Below the pieces are notes generated by a model, which ran no database searches, had not been told where the DNA came from, and worked only from the letters and a program-made list of their open reading frames with translations. DNA of 64,000 bases, taken from contig NZ_LAXJ01000023.1 in the NCBI RefSeq assembly GCF_001441615.1, positions 58,101 to 122,100 of the forward strand, in the 5' to 3' direction. Each line of letters starts with the position of its first letter. Position 1 is the first letter of the stretch. Both the position numbers and the translations under genes were made by a program. Below, in pieces: positions 53,190 to 62,954 of the stretch. This stretch comes from Roseovarius atlanticus. GTDB taxonomy: Bacteria; Pseudomonadota; Alphaproteobacteria; Rhodobacterales; Rhodobacteraceae.

Positions 53190-55101
53190 GGGAGCAACAT
53201 TGCAGAATACCGCCAACGAGACATTCGGAAAACTGTTGGCGCGGAACGCGTCAAGCCATGGATCGAGTATCGCGATTCGCGAGAAAGAGCGCGGAATCTG
53301 GAAAGAAAGCACCTGGGCCGAGTATGTGGAAGTGGTTCTGGCCTGCGCGGCCGGTCTTCGGAAGTTCGGTGTAAAGCCGGGCAAGGCCGTGCTCATTCTG
53401 GGCGACAACCGTGCGCGGCTATACCAGGGTATGCTTGCGGTTTCGCTGCTCGGGGCCTACGCGATGCCGGCCTATCCGGGGGCGACGCTTGAAGAGCTTC
53501 AGCATTTCCTTGGCGAAGTCGATATTGTTGCAGCCATCGCGGAGGATCAGGAGCAGGTCGACAAGATCCTCGAGGTGCGGAAAGCGGGCGCGCGCGGCAT
53601 CGCTCATGTCATCTACGATGAAACGCGCGGGCTCGGGTTCTATGAGGACGACGGTCTCATGTCATGGGATCACCTGATCGAAGTCGGCCGACACGATCTC
53701 AACGAAGATCCGCACCGTCGAGAGGAACTGCTGAACAAGGCAAAACCCGACGATCCTGCCATTTTCTTGCATTCGTCAGGAACGACCGGCAAGCCGAAAG
53801 GGGTCGTTCTGAGCCAGAGGAACGTTCTCGCGGCGGCCAGGAACGGCCATGAGGCAGGCGCATTCGACCAGAACGAGGAAATCCTGGCCTATCTGCCGAT
53901 GGCTTGGGTCGGCGATTACGCCATTACGGTCGCTGCGGCGCTGTTGTACCGGTTCACCGTGAACGTGCCGGAGCGGCAAGAAACGGTCGTGCGGGATATG
54001 CGTGAAATTGCCCCGACTTTCTACCTGGCAGCACCCAGAAGCTGGGACCAGATGCTGACGACGATCCAGGTCGGCATGGAGGATTCAACCCCGGTGAAGA
54101 AGTGGCTGTACCACTTCTTCATGGATCGGGCCACGGCCGCCGAGACCCGTAAACTGAACGGCAAGAGCGGCGGCCTGTTGGAGCCGGTGGGCAGATTTCT
54201 GGGCGAGGCGATCGTCTTCGGCCCGATCAAGGACCAGTTCGGTATGAGCCGCCTGAAGAATGCGTTCACCGGCGGTGAGGCGATCGGCGAAGACACTTTC
54301 GTCTTCTACCGAGCCCTGGGCATCAAGCTGCGCCAGTTCTACGGACAGACCGAGATCAGCGCAATCAGCGCGATGCAGGCACCGAACGAGGTGCGCCTGC
54401 ACACCGTTGGCAAGCCCGCGCCCGGCGTCGAGGTCAAGATCCATGAAAGCGGTGAGATCCTGTTGCGTTCCGAGAGCGTGTTTGCCGGCTATTTCAAAAA
54501 GCCGGAAGCAAGTGCCGAAACCCTCGAGGGCGCGTGGCTGCATACCGGCGACGCCGGCTATCTGGAGGAAAACGGTCAGCTTGTGGTGTTGGGACGTATC
54601 TCCGAGGTCATGCATACCGGCGGGGGTGAACGCTATGTTCCGAACTATATCGAGAACCGGCTGAAGTTCAGCCCGTATATCAAGGATGCCGCTGTTGTCG
54701 GCGCGGGACGGGACGAGCTGACAGCGATGGTCTGCGTGGATTTCGAAGCCGTCGGCCACTGGGCCGAGGTGAACGGAGTGCCCTACGTATCCTATTCCGA
54801 TCTGTCCCAGCGCGACGAGGTTGCCGCGCTGTTACACGAAGCTTTCCTGCGGGTGAACAAGGCCCTGACCGAGGCGCTGCAACTCAAGCGTTTTGTCAGC
54901 CTGCCGAAGGAATTCGACCCGGACGATGGCGAGATCACGCGCACTCGAAAGCTGCGTCGAAAGGTCGTCGAGGAACGCTATACCGATGTTATCGCGGCGC
55001 TCTACGACGGTTCAAAAGAGGTCCATGTAAGCGCCCAGGTGACTTACGAGACCGGGGAAGTCGGGAAGGTCGAAAGAAGCCTTCCCATCAGGGAGGTGTA
55101 A
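53182..55101 (+). CDS. Long AMP-forming acyl-CoA ligase embedded in the Liv operon
   Basis: A 639-residue ANL ligase of the long-chain acyl-CoA synthetase type: FGKLLARNASSHGSSIAIRE, AIFLHSSGTTGKPKGVVLSQ near residue 195, YLPMAWVGDYAITVAAALL near 240, RQFYGQTEISAISAMQAPNE near 390, and WLHTGDAGYLEENGQLVVLGRISEVMHTGGGERYVPNYIE near 455. Likely start at ATG 53182 (MAEGATLQ), overlapping LivG; 53170 is also possible. LivH starts directly after its stop. Such a ligase between LivG and LivH is known from transport-coupled activation of aromatic and other acids. The substrate cannot be told. Confidence 0.92.
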   Translation: MAEGATLQNTANETFGKLLARNASSHGSSIAIREKERGIWKESTWAEYVEVVLACAAGLRKFGVKPGKAVLILGDNRARLYQGMLAVSLLGAYAMPAYPGATLEELQHFLGEVDIVAAIAEDQEQVDKILEVRKAGARGIAHVIYDETRGLGFYEDDGLMSWDHLIEVGRHDLNEDPHRREELLNKAKPDDPAIFLHSSGTTGKPKGVVLSQRNVLAAARNGHEAGAFDQNEEILAYLPMAWVGDYAITVAAALLYRFTVNVPERQETVVRDMREIAPTFYLAAPRSWDQMLTTIQVGMEDSTPVKKWLYHFFMDRATAAETRKLNGKSGGLLEPVGRFLGEAIVFGPIKDQFGMSRLKNAFTGGEAIGEDTFVFYRALGIKLRQFYGQTEISAISAMQAPNEVRLHTVGKPAPGVEVKIHESGEILLRSESVFAGYFKKPEASAETLEGAWLHTGDAGYLEENGQLVVLGRISEVMHTGGGERYVPNYIENRLKFSPYIKDAAVVGAGRDELTAMVCVDFEAVGHWAEVNGVPYVSYSDLSQRDEVAALLHEAFLRVNKALTEALQLKRFVSLPKEFDPDDGEITRTRKLRRKVVEERYTDVIAALYDGSKEVHVSAQVTYETGEVGKVERSLPIREV

Positions 55102-55989
55102 ATGGATTGGGTCTTTTTAACAGAGCTTGCGATCAACGGTGCCTTGACGGGGCTGCTATATTCGCTTTTCGCCATCGGCCTCGTGCTGATTTACAAGGCC
55201 TCCTCGGTGCCCAATCTGGCGCAAGGCGGGTTGACGATGGTCGGGGCCTATGTGGTTTTTGCTCTGGCGCGCGACCTGGGTCTGCCGCTATGGCTCGCCA
55301 TCCCGCTTGCCGCGGTGATCATGTTTGGTCTGGGATTTGCCATTGAGCGTGTTGCTCTGCGCCGTCTTGCTGGCCGACCGGTTGTCATGATCCTGATGAT
55401 GACACTGGGGCTGGACATTTTTCTGCGCGGCATGACGCTCGCGATCTGGGGCGGGACGTCCCGATCCATGGATTTGGGCGTCAGTTATGAACCCTTGTTC
55501 CTCGGTGACATTTTCATCAGTCGTATTCACCTTGTCGGTGCCGGGGTCGCGATCGGTCTTTTTGTTGCCTTCATGCTGTTTTTCCGCAGCCGGACCGGTA
55601 TCAAGCTGCGGGCAATCGCGGACGACTACATGGCTTCCTGGTCGGTCGGGATTTCGGTTGAACGCGGCGTCGGATTGTCCTGGTCGTTGGCGTCGATCGT
55701 CGCCGTGGCAGCCGGGGTCATTTGGGGCGAGATCCAGGGTGTCGACCAGGCTCTGTCGCTGCTGCTTCTCAAAGGTTTGACGGTTGCCGTTCTCGGTGGC
55801 CTCGACAGTATTCTGGGTGCGGTGGTCGCCGGCATTATCCTCGGTGTCGTGGAAAATGTCGGCGCTGATTTCCTCGATCCGCTTGTCGGGGGCGGAAGCC
55901 GTGAGCTTATCGTCGCCGCTGTGCTCATCCTTACGGTCATGATCCGCCCGCACGGCTTGTTTGGTCGTCACGACATCGAGAGGGTATAA
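55102..55989 (+). CDS. livH: Liv-type ABC transporter permease LivH (second system)
   Basis: A 295-residue permease: INGALTGLLYSLFAIGLVLIYKASSVPNLAQGGLTMVGAY at the start, RSRTGIKLRAIADDYMASWSVGISVERG near residue 160, and LLLKGLTVAVLGGLDSILGAVVAGIILGVVEN near 215. About eight helices. Begins on the base after the ligase stop and is followed by LivM after 3 bp. Confidence 0.93.
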   Translation: MDWVFLTELAINGALTGLLYSLFAIGLVLIYKASSVPNLAQGGLTMVGAYVVFALARDLGLPLWLAIPLAAVIMFGLGFAIERVALRRLAGRPVVMILMMTLGLDIFLRGMTLAIWGGTSRSMDLGVSYEPLFLGDIFISRIHLVGAGVAIGLFVAFMLFFRSRTGIKLRAIADDYMASWSVGISVERGVGLSWSLASIVAVAAGVIWGEIQGVDQALSLLLLKGLTVAVLGGLDSILGAVVAGIILGVVENVGADFLDPLVGGGSRELIVAAVLILTVMIRPHGLFGRHDIERV

Positions 55990-55992
55990 GGC

Positions 55993-57066
55993 ATGTTTTA
56001 CAGACTTTCTGGCGTCCATCACGCCAACTACCTTTCGGATAGCCGAATCTTCAAAGTGCCTGCTGACCGGAATCTGGCTGCATTCATCTTCCTGATCGGC
56101 ATTGCCGCGCCATTCATCATACCGTCGCTCTATCTGAACAGTTACATGCTGCCGTGGCTGATCTGGACGGCTGCCGCGCTTGGGCTCAACCTGGTGACGG
56201 GGTGGGCAGGCCAGCTTCATCTGGGTTATGCTGCGGTGATGGCCGTGGGCGCGTATTCGGCGATCCACGCCGTGCGCTTCGGGGTGCCGTGGGAATTCGC
56301 CCTTATCATCGGCGGGTTGACGTCATCCGTGATCGGCAGCCTGTTTGCTTTTGCCGCCTTGCGTGTCAAGGGCCTCTACCTCGCTCTCACTACTCTCGCT
56401 ATGCAATTCGTGATGGACTGGGTTCTGACCCACTCGCCAGCGATTACGGGCGGCTCGCACGCGTCGCTGCAATCTCCGACACTGGCACTGCTCGGCCAGG
56501 AGATCACGTCCGATGTCGGCTACTACTATGTTGCCTTCGGATGGTGCGTGCTAGTGACGATTTTTATGCTGAATCTGAAACGCACAGGACTCGGGCGCGC
56601 CCTGGTTGCCGTGCGGGAAAAAGACTTTGCCGCAGCGATCCTGGGCGTGAATAGTTTCTACTACAAGATCCTCGCCTTCGCGACGTCATCCTTTATCGCG
56701 GGCGTCAGCGGTGCCTTGCTGGTAGCGACATTCTTTTTTCTCGCCGCGCCGGAGCAGTTTTCGGTGAACGTTTCGATCCAGGTGCTTGCGATGGTGATTG
56801 TCGGCGGACTTGGCAGTATCATCGGATCCTATTTCGGCGTTGCCCTGATCCTGCTCGTACCCGGCGTGGTGAACGGTCTGTTCTTCACGGCGAGCCAATC
56901 GCTTGGACTGCAGATCAATGTCGAAACCCTCGCCCATATCCCGAACGCGGTCTATGGCGCGCTGATTGTCATAATTCTTCTGGTCGAACCGTTGGGGCTC
57001 GGCAAGCTCTATGGCAACATCAGGGACTATCTGATGGTCTGGCCCTTCGATCAGCTCAGGAAGTGA
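55993..57066 (+). CDS. livM: Liv-type ABC transporter permease LivM (second system)
   Basis: A 357-residue permease with an N-terminal soluble-looking extension (MFYRLSGVHHANYLSDSRIF) before the first helix. Landmarks: LGLNLVTGWAGQLHLGYAAVMAVGAY near residue 65, LRVKGLYLALTTLAMQFVMDWVLTHSPAITGG near 120, and REKDFAAAILGVNSFYYKILAFATSSFIAGVSGAL near 213. Translationally close to LivH (3 bp) and LivF (6 bp). Confidence 0.93.
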   Translation: MFYRLSGVHHANYLSDSRIFKVPADRNLAAFIFLIGIAAPFIIPSLYLNSYMLPWLIWTAAALGLNLVTGWAGQLHLGYAAVMAVGAYSAIHAVRFGVPWEFALIIGGLTSSVIGSLFAFAALRVKGLYLALTTLAMQFVMDWVLTHSPAITGGSHASLQSPTLALLGQEITSDVGYYYVAFGWCVLVTIFMLNLKRTGLGRALVAVREKDFAAAILGVNSFYYKILAFATSSFIAGVSGALLVATFFFLAAPEQFSVNVSIQVLAMVIVGGLGSIIGSYFGVALILLVPGVVNGLFFTASQSLGLQINVETLAHIPNAVYGALIVIILLVEPLGLGKLYGNIRDYLMVWPFDQLRK

Positions 57067-57072
57067 AGAGAA

Positions 57073-57891
57073 ATGACAATGCAACAAGAGGTCGAAGCCC
57101 AGCCCATACTGTCGATGAACAGTGTCGAGGTGCTGTATGACAACGTGATGCTGGCAATCAAGGGTGTCTCGATCCAGGTGCCAAAGGGCGAGATGATCGC
57201 GCTTCTGGGATCGAACGGCGCGGGGAAAAGCACGACGCTGAAAGCAATCAGCGGTCTGCTGAAAGCCGAACGCGGACGGGTTAGTCGGGGGGAGATCAAG
57301 TTCGAAGGTACCGACATTACCGAGATGCTCGCGCAAAAGCGTGTGGAAATGGGTATCTGCCACGTCATCGAAGGACGGCGCGTCTTTGAACATCTGACCC
57401 CGGACGAAAATCTCACAGCAGCCGCACCGATGGGCATGTCCCACTCGGACCTGGATGGGGAAAAAGAGAAGATATACAATTATTTCCCTCGCCTTGCCGA
57501 GCGACGCAATTCGCTCTCGGGCTATCTGTCCGGCGGTGAACAGCAGATGCTGGCCATTGGCCGCGCGCTGGTGACCCAGCCGAGCCTGCTGATGCTGGAT
57601 GAGCCGAGCCTTGGACTTGCTCCGTATCTGGTGGCCGAGATTTTCGGCATCCTCAAAAAGATCAACCAGGAGGAGGGAATGTCGGTTCTTCTCGTGGAAC
57701 AGAATGCTCTGGCAGCCCTGGAGATCGTTTCGGAAGGCTATCTGATCGAAAACGGCCGCGTCGTCATGAACGGAACGGCCGAAGCGCTCAAGTCCAACTC
57801 CGACATCCAGGAATTCTATCTTGGCGGCGGTGAAGGCACCGACTTTCACAACGTCAAGCATTACAGTCGGCGCAAGCGCTGGCTGAGCTGA
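57073..57891 (+). CDS. livF: Liv-type ABC transporter ATPase LivF (second system)
   Basis: A 272-residue ABC ATPase: [20 protein letters not shown] (Walker A), CHVIEGRRVFEHLTPDENL, LSGYLSGGEQQMLAIGRALVTQPSLLMLDEPSLGLAP (signature and Walker B), and a longer C terminus (GGGEGTDFHNVKHYSRRKRW) than typical LivF. The tail is basic and of unknown role. The binding-protein genes follow after 33 bp. Confidence 0.94.
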   Translation: MTMQQEVEAQPILSMNSVEVLYDNVMLAIKGVSIQVPKGEMIALLGSNGAGKSTTLKAISGLLKAERGRVSRGEIKFEGTDITEMLAQKRVEMGICHVIEGRRVFEHLTPDENLTAAAPMGMSHSDLDGEKEKIYNYFPRLAERRNSLSGYLSGGEQQMLAIGRALVTQPSLLMLDEPSLGLAPYLVAEIFGILKKINQEEGMSVLLVEQNALAALEIVSEGYLIENGRVVMNGTAEALKSNSDIQEFYLGGGEGTDFHNVKHYSRRKRWLS

Positions 57892-57924
57892 GACACTAGA
57901 CCAATTTTGTTCAGGGAGAATACG

Positions 57925-59163
57925 ATGAAACAACTTACCAAGGCACTGGCCGTAGTTTCGCTGGTGGGGGGATTGATCACCGGGGCGCAGGCGTCGGCCG
58001 AGCCCTTCAGGGTGGGGGTCTGCTATGACCTCAGCAAGGCATACACATTTGTCACGCCCCAAGTCTCTCAGGCTGCGATGGATCTGGCAAAGCTGATAAA
58101 CATGCAAGGCGGTATCGGTGGCAAGCCGGTTGAAGTCATCGTACGCGACCATGCCAACGAACCGCAACGCGGAATCGAATGCTATACCCGGCTCACCCGC
58201 GAGGGGGTCTTTGTCTTCGATACGCTGTCCACACCGGTGTCTCTGGCGATCCTGCCGCGCGTGATGCAGGACGAAAACATTCTCATGCAGTCGCTTGTCG
58301 GCCGCGGCGATGCGGTGGATGGGACGGTTTTCGAATGGGTCTATCCGGTTGGTCCAACCTATTGGGGACAGGCCGCCAACAACATCGCCTACATCAAGCA
58401 ATTGCACGATGGCGATCTTTCGGATGTCAAGGTCGGCTATATCTATTTCGACTACCCGTTCGGGCAGGAGCCGATCGAGATCCTGGAAACGTTGTCTGAA
58501 ATAGAAGGCTTCGAGCTTCTGCTCTACCCCGTGCCGTTGCCCGGCAGTGATCAATCGGGTGCCTGGTCGAAAATGCGCCGCGACAAGCCCGATCACGTGA
58601 TCTCGTGGATGCTCGGCGGTGCACATGTGGTTGCCTCTAAAGAGATGCAGCGCAACCGTATTCCGATGGAGAAATACATTTCGGTCAACTGGCTGAACGA
58701 GGTGGATATCGCCAATATCGGTGCAGAGGCGGCCGCCGGGCTGAAGCGCGGCACCAATGTCGTGGGCGGGCAGGATATCGCCTTGCGGACCGAAATCATC
58801 AGTGAACTCTACGATAACGGCGAAGGCTCGGGCCCGCTCGTCAATACCCAGGACGTTTACTACAACACCGGGCTGGCGATGTATTCAATCATCTTCGAGG
58901 CCGCGCGACGGGCGGCAGAGTCGGAAGGCCTTCCGATCACGGCACAGTCCTACAAGTCGGGTCTGGAGTCGCTTGAAAACTATGACGCCAATGGGCTGAT
59001 GGCACCGATTACCGTGACAGCGGAGGATCACGGCGGCGGTGGCAAGACCCGTATCGAGATGTGGGATGGAGAAACCTGGGTGCCGCAAACCGACTGGATC
59101 GCGGAATACAGCGATGTCGTTTGGGAAGTGGTCAAGGAAAGTTCATCCAAATACAAAGAGTGA
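57925..59163 (+). CDS. ABC transporter substrate-binding protein, tandem copy 1
   Basis: A 412-residue periplasmic binding protein. Signal peptide MKQLTKALAVVSLVGGLITG with an ASAEP-type end. Mature part FRVGVCYDLSKAYTFVTPQV, GKPVEVIVRDHANEPQRGIE, NILMQSLVGRGDAVDGTVFE, PVPLPGSDQSGAWSKMRRDK, and the C-terminal EDHGGGGKTRIEMWDGETW. Start at ATG 57925 after GGGAGAA. It belongs to the LivGHMF set just upstream and is paralogous over its whole length to the next gene. Confidence 0.92.
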   Translation: MKQLTKALAVVSLVGGLITGAQASAEPFRVGVCYDLSKAYTFVTPQVSQAAMDLAKLINMQGGIGGKPVEVIVRDHANEPQRGIECYTRLTREGVFVFDTLSTPVSLAILPRVMQDENILMQSLVGRGDAVDGTVFEWVYPVGPTYWGQAANNIAYIKQLHDGDLSDVKVGYIYFDYPFGQEPIEILETLSEIEGFELLLYPVPLPGSDQSGAWSKMRRDKPDHVISWMLGGAHVVASKEMQRNRIPMEKYISVNWLNEVDIANIGAEAAAGLKRGTNVVGGQDIALRTEIISELYDNGEGSGPLVNTQDVYYNTGLAMYSIIFEAARRAAESEGLPITAQSYKSGLESLENYDANGLMAPITVTAEDHGGGGKTRIEMWDGETWVPQTDWIAEYSDVVWEVVKESSSKYKE

Positions 59164-59256
59164 TGGGCAGTTAGCCAATGGGGCGGCGTCACGGGGAGGC
59201 GGCGCCGCGCCCGCAAACGATAAAGTCGCCCGCCAATCAATCAACAGGAGATAACA

Positions 59257-60507
59257 ATGCAGATCAAACAGTGTATCAAGGCGGTAGCCCTTACCGCCGT
59301 ATTGGCGACCGGGGCGACAGTCGCGGCCGCCCAGGACAAGGAGCCGATCCGGTTTGCACTCTGCTTCGACATCAGCAAGTCCTACACCTTCATTTCGCCT
59401 CAGGTGGCCCAGGCCGCTCAGGACCTCGCGATGTATACCAACGATAACGGTGGCATCGAAGGCCATCCGGTTGAAATCATCGTGCGCGACCACGGTAATG
59501 AACCGCAACGCGGGGTGGAATGCTATGAGCAGCTCAAGCGCGAAGGTGTATTCATTTTCAACTTTCTGTCCACGCCGGTCACGAATGCGGTTCTGCCCCG
59601 TGCAATGAGAGACGGTAACATCCTGATGCAATCGTTCGTCGGTCGCGGTGACGCCGTGGATGGCGAGGTGTTCGAATGGGTTTTCCCGGTCGGCCCGACC
59701 TATTGGCAGCAGGCGGCGAACGACGTTGCATTCATCAAGGAGCAGATGGGCGGTGATCTGAGCGACGCGAAGATCGGGTTCATCTATCTGGACTACCCCT
59801 TTGGCCAGGAACCGATCGAGATCCTGAAAACGCTTTCCGAGAGGGAAGGGTTTGAGTTGGAGCTGTATCCTGTGCCGCTCCCCGGGTCGGACCAAGCCGG
59901 CGCATGGAGCAGTATCCGGCGAGACCAGCCTGATTATGTAGTCAGTTGGCTTCTGGCGGGTGGACATGTGGTCGCGTCGAAAGAAATGCGCCGCAATCGT
60001 TTTCCGATCGACCGCTATCTGTCGGTTAACTGGCTGAACGAAGTCGACATCGAGAACATCGGCGCGGAAGAGGCGAAAGGCCTGCTTCGCGGCACCAACG
60101 TGGCCGGCGGCCAGGAAGTCCCACTCGTCAAGACTATGCTGGATACTTACTATGCCAATGGCGAAGGCAGCGGCCCCGAGAGCTTGGTGCACGATGTCTA
60201 TTACAACACCGGTCTTGCGATCTATTCGGCCGGTTTCGAAGCTGCCCGTATCGCGATCGAGGAGAACGGATGGCCGCTGACGCCAGAGAGCATGAAAGCG
60301 GGCTATGAAGCGATCGAGAACTTCGACGGCAACGGTCTCATGGCGCCGGTCACGGTGACCGGGGAAGACCATGGCGGCGGTGGCAAGACCCGGGTCGAAC
60401 AGTGGGATGGCGAGACCTGGGTTCCGCTTACCGACTGGAGCGCCGATTACCTCGATATCGTTTGGGAAGTGATCAAAGAAAGCTCCGAGTCGTTCTCAGT
60501 CGAATGA
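59257..60507 (+). CDS. ABC transporter substrate-binding protein, tandem copy 2
   Basis: A 416-residue paralogue of the preceding protein: IRFALCFDISKSYTFISPQV, GHPVEIIVRDHGNEPQRGVE, NILMQSFVGRGDAVDGEVFE, PVPLPGSDQAGAWSSIRRDQ, EDHGGGGKTRVEQWDGETW. Signal peptide MQIKQCIKAVALTAVLATGA ending AAAQ. Its own ribosome-binding site (ACAGGAGATAAC) lies in the 93-bp gap. More than half of aligned residues look identical to copy 1 by eye. Two binding proteins for one membrane complex suggest two ligands or two affinities. Confidence 0.92.
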   Translation: MQIKQCIKAVALTAVLATGATVAAAQDKEPIRFALCFDISKSYTFISPQVAQAAQDLAMYTNDNGGIEGHPVEIIVRDHGNEPQRGVECYEQLKREGVFIFNFLSTPVTNAVLPRAMRDGNILMQSFVGRGDAVDGEVFEWVFPVGPTYWQQAANDVAFIKEQMGGDLSDAKIGFIYLDYPFGQEPIEILKTLSEREGFELELYPVPLPGSDQAGAWSSIRRDQPDYVVSWLLAGGHVVASKEMRRNRFPIDRYLSVNWLNEVDIENIGAEEAKGLLRGTNVAGGQEVPLVKTMLDTYYANGEGSGPESLVHDVYYNTGLAIYSAGFEAARIAIEENGWPLTPESMKAGYEAIENFDGNGLMAPVTVTGEDHGGGGKTRVEQWDGETWVPLTDWSADYLDIVWEVIKESSESFSVE

Positions 60508-60563
60508 ACACAAGCCTCCCCGCGGCACCCATACCGCGGTGATTTTTCGCACAAATACAGTCC

Positions 60564-61361
60564 ATGAATAACGAAGTTAATGCTATGAGCCCCATTGATG
60601 TGAAGATCGCAGACGGCATCGCAACCGTCTGTATCAACCGGCCCGAACGCAAGAACGCACTTTCCGTGGCCGCAACGAACGGGCTGACGGATGCCTGGGA
60701 AAAGATCGAGGCGGATGACAGCATTCGCGCGGCAATACTGACCTCGGCCGATTGCGGCGTGTTCTGTGCCGGGCTGGATCTGAAGGAAGCCACCCAGATC
60801 GCGCGGGACGAGGGTGTCGATATCCTGTCCAAGATGCGCGACCCGTTTCACAAAACCATGCGCGCCTGCAAGAAGCCCATCATCGCGGCCATGACCGGAT
60901 CCCTGATGGCCGGCGGCATGATGCTGACGCTTAACTGCGATCTTCGTGTCGGCCTCAAGGGCACCAAGGTCGGCATTACCGAAGTCAAGATCGGGCGCGG
61001 ATCGCCTTGGGCGGCTCCGGCGCTGTCGATGCTGCCGCAACCCATCCTCATGGAAATCGTATTGACTGGCGATCTGATGCCGATCGAACGATTGCACGAT
61101 TACGGGTTTACCAATTACCTGGAAGACTCCCCGGACGCCGTGCGGGCGCGGGCGCATGAGCTTGCCAAGCGTATTGCCGGGGCGGCACCGCTTTCCGTTG
61201 TGGCAGCAAAAGGCAGCGTTCGGGCCACGATGGATCTCGGCTGCGCTGGTGGTCTGGAAGAGGGAAAGCGCCTGCATGAGGTCGTCTATGCCAGCAATGA
61301 CGCAATCGAAGGCCCCAAGGCTTTTGCGGAAAAGCGCGCGCCGGACTGGACCGGAACCTGA
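60564..61361 (+). CDS. Enoyl-CoA hydratase/isomerase (paralogue of the one at 838)
   Basis: A 265-residue crotonase-family protein: VCINRPERKNALSVAATNGL, CGVFCAGLDLKEATQIARDE, IIAAMTGSLMAGGMMLTLNC, ITEVKIGRGSPWAAPALSML, FAEKRAPDWTGT. The start may be 60564 or the ATG at 60585 (MSPIDVKIADG); neither has a strong ribosome-binding site. Same blocks and C terminus (AFAEKRAPxW) as the hydratase of the IclR locus, so a common origin within the genome is likely. Its stop overlaps the next hydratase start. Confidence 0.9.
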   Translation: MNNEVNAMSPIDVKIADGIATVCINRPERKNALSVAATNGLTDAWEKIEADDSIRAAILTSADCGVFCAGLDLKEATQIARDEGVDILSKMRDPFHKTMRACKKPIIAAMTGSLMAGGMMLTLNCDLRVGLKGTKVGITEVKIGRGSPWAAPALSMLPQPILMEIVLTGDLMPIERLHDYGFTNYLEDSPDAVRARAHELAKRIAGAAPLSVVAAKGSVRATMDLGCAGGLEEGKRLHEVVYASNDAIEGPKAFAEKRAPDWTGT

Positions 61362-62155
61362 TGGATGCCGAGATGACCGAACTTATTTGCCTTGAGAGGG
61401 ATGGTCCAATTGGCATCCTGCGCTTTCTTCAGCCGGGGAAGCGCAACCCATACAGCATTGCGTTCGTCAAGGAACTGGTGACGCTCCTGCAAGAAGCCGA
61501 CCAAGACGATACGATCCGCGCTGTCATCATGACCGGTGGCGAACATTTCAGCAGCGGCGGGGATCTGGTCGGCTTCCAGTCCGAGGTCGCCAGGGGGGCC
61601 AGGGCTACGTCCGAAATGGTCGACAAGGTTCATGATGGCGGGCGTGCGGCCTATCTGTTTCGCAAACCTCTGATTTCCGCGGTATGCGGCGTGGCTTTTG
61701 GCGCGGGTCTAAGCCTGGCCTTGTCGGCGGACATTGTCGTTGCCGCCGAAGATGCCCGGCTGTGCGAAGTTTTTGCGCGCGTCGGTGGCTGTCCGGATAC
61801 GGGTTCAAGCTGGCTGCTTCAGCAACGCGCCGGCGCGGGGGTGGCGCGGATGCTCGTTCTTACCGGTCGTGAGATCGACGGGCGAACCGCCAAGGACCTG
61901 CGCGTCGTGGAAGAGTGCGTTTCGGCCGAGCACGTCGAGGCGCGGGCGCTTGAGATCGCCCGGGAAATCGCCCCGCATCCGATGTTCGGCGTACAGACTG
62001 CAAAGCGTGTGATGCGCAGCTCCGCAGAGTGTGGCTATCTGGACGCGCTGGACATCGAGCGTGATGCCCAAAGCGTCCTGCTGTGCGCGCATGATTTTCC
62101 AGAAGCCATGAAAGCGTTTTCGGAAAAGCGAAAACCCGAATTCAGAGACCGTTAG
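61361..62155 (+). CDS. Enoyl-CoA hydratase/isomerase
   Basis: A 264-residue crotonase-family protein of a different subgroup: [92 protein letters not shown]. It overlaps the preceding hydratase stop by one base. Two distinct hydratases in one operon fit a pathway with two hydration or isomerisation steps. Ends in TAG; followed by 40 bp and EtfB. Confidence 0.9.
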   Translation: MDAEMTELICLERDGPIGILRFLQPGKRNPYSIAFVKELVTLLQEADQDDTIRAVIMTGGEHFSSGGDLVGFQSEVARGARATSEMVDKVHDGGRAAYLFRKPLISAVCGVAFGAGLSLALSADIVVAAEDARLCEVFARVGGCPDTGSSWLLQQRAGAGVARMLVLTGREIDGRTAKDLRVVEECVSAEHVEARALEIAREIAPHPMFGVQTAKRVMRSSAECGYLDALDIERDAQSVLLCAHDFPEAMKAFSEKRKPEFRDR

Positions 62156-62195
62156 CTCGGATGAAACCTTATCGCAAAACTCAAGGAGACCATGG

Positions 62196-62954
62196 ATGAA
62201 GGTAGTTGTGCCTGTCAAACGCGTGATCGACTACAACGTGAAAGTCCGCGTCAAGGCGGACGGATCGGGTGTCGATCTTGCCAATGTCAAAATGTCGATG
62301 AACCCGTTCGACGAAATCGCTGTCGAAGAGGCCATCCGCCTGAAAGAGGCCGGCAAGGCCGACGAGGTCGTCGCCGTCTCCATCGGCATCAAGCAGGCGC
62401 AGGAAACCCTGCGCACCGCGCTGGCCATGGGTGCGGACCGCGCCATCCTGGTCGTCGCAGCGGATGACGTGCACACCGACATCGAGCCGCTGGCCGTGGC
62501 CAAGATCCTTGCCAAGGTCGTTGAAGAGGAACAGCCCGGTCTGGTTCTCTGCGGCAAGCAGGCGATCGACAACGACATGAACGCCACCGGCCAGATGCTG
62601 TCGGCAATCCTCGGATGGAGCCAGGCGACCTTTGCCTCCGAAGTGGGTATCGATGGCGACAGTGCCGTCGTCACCCGCGAAGTCGATGGCGGCCTGCAGA
62701 CCATCAAGGTCAAGATGCCGACCGTCGTTTCCGTCGACCTGCGCCTGAACGAACCGCGCTATGCGTCGCTGCCCAACATCATGAAGGCCAAGAAAAAGCC
62801 GCTGGATGAAAAGACCGCCGCCGATTACGGCGTCGACGTCACCCCGCGCCTGACCGTGGTCAAGACGTCCGAGCCGGCCGAACGCGCCGCCGGTGAAATG
62901 GTTGGCTCGGTCGACGAGCTGGTTGCGAAACTCAAGGAAAAGGGGGCGGTGTGA
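62196..62954 (+). CDS. etfB: Electron transfer flavoprotein, beta subunit
   Basis: A 252-residue Etf[81 protein letters not shown] (the nucleotide-binding signature), and [24 protein letters not shown]. With EtfA it accepts electrons from acyl-CoA dehydrogenases and passes them to ETF:quinone oxidoreductase. AAGGAGACC precedes the ATG. The sequence is typical of Rhodobacterales; it may be the general EtfBA of the cell or an operon-specific copy. Confidence 0.96.
   Translation: MKVVVPVKRVIDYNVKVRVKADGSGVDLANVKMSMNPFDEIAVEEAIRLKEAGKADEVVAVSIGIKQAQETLRTALAMGADRAILVVAADDVHTDIEPLAVAKILAKVVEEEQPGLVLCGKQAIDNDMNATGQMLSAILGWSQATFASEVGIDGDSAVVTREVDGGLQTIKVKMPTVVSVDLRLNEPRYASLPNIMKAKKKPLDEKTAADYGVDVTPRLTVVKTSEPAERAAGEMVGSVDELVAKLKEKGAV

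Noticed and set aside
56686..58626. A 646-codon open frame on the minus strand
   Set aside because: Antisense to LivM, LivF and the binding protein, all clear genes on the plus strand. Shadow frame of high-GC codons.
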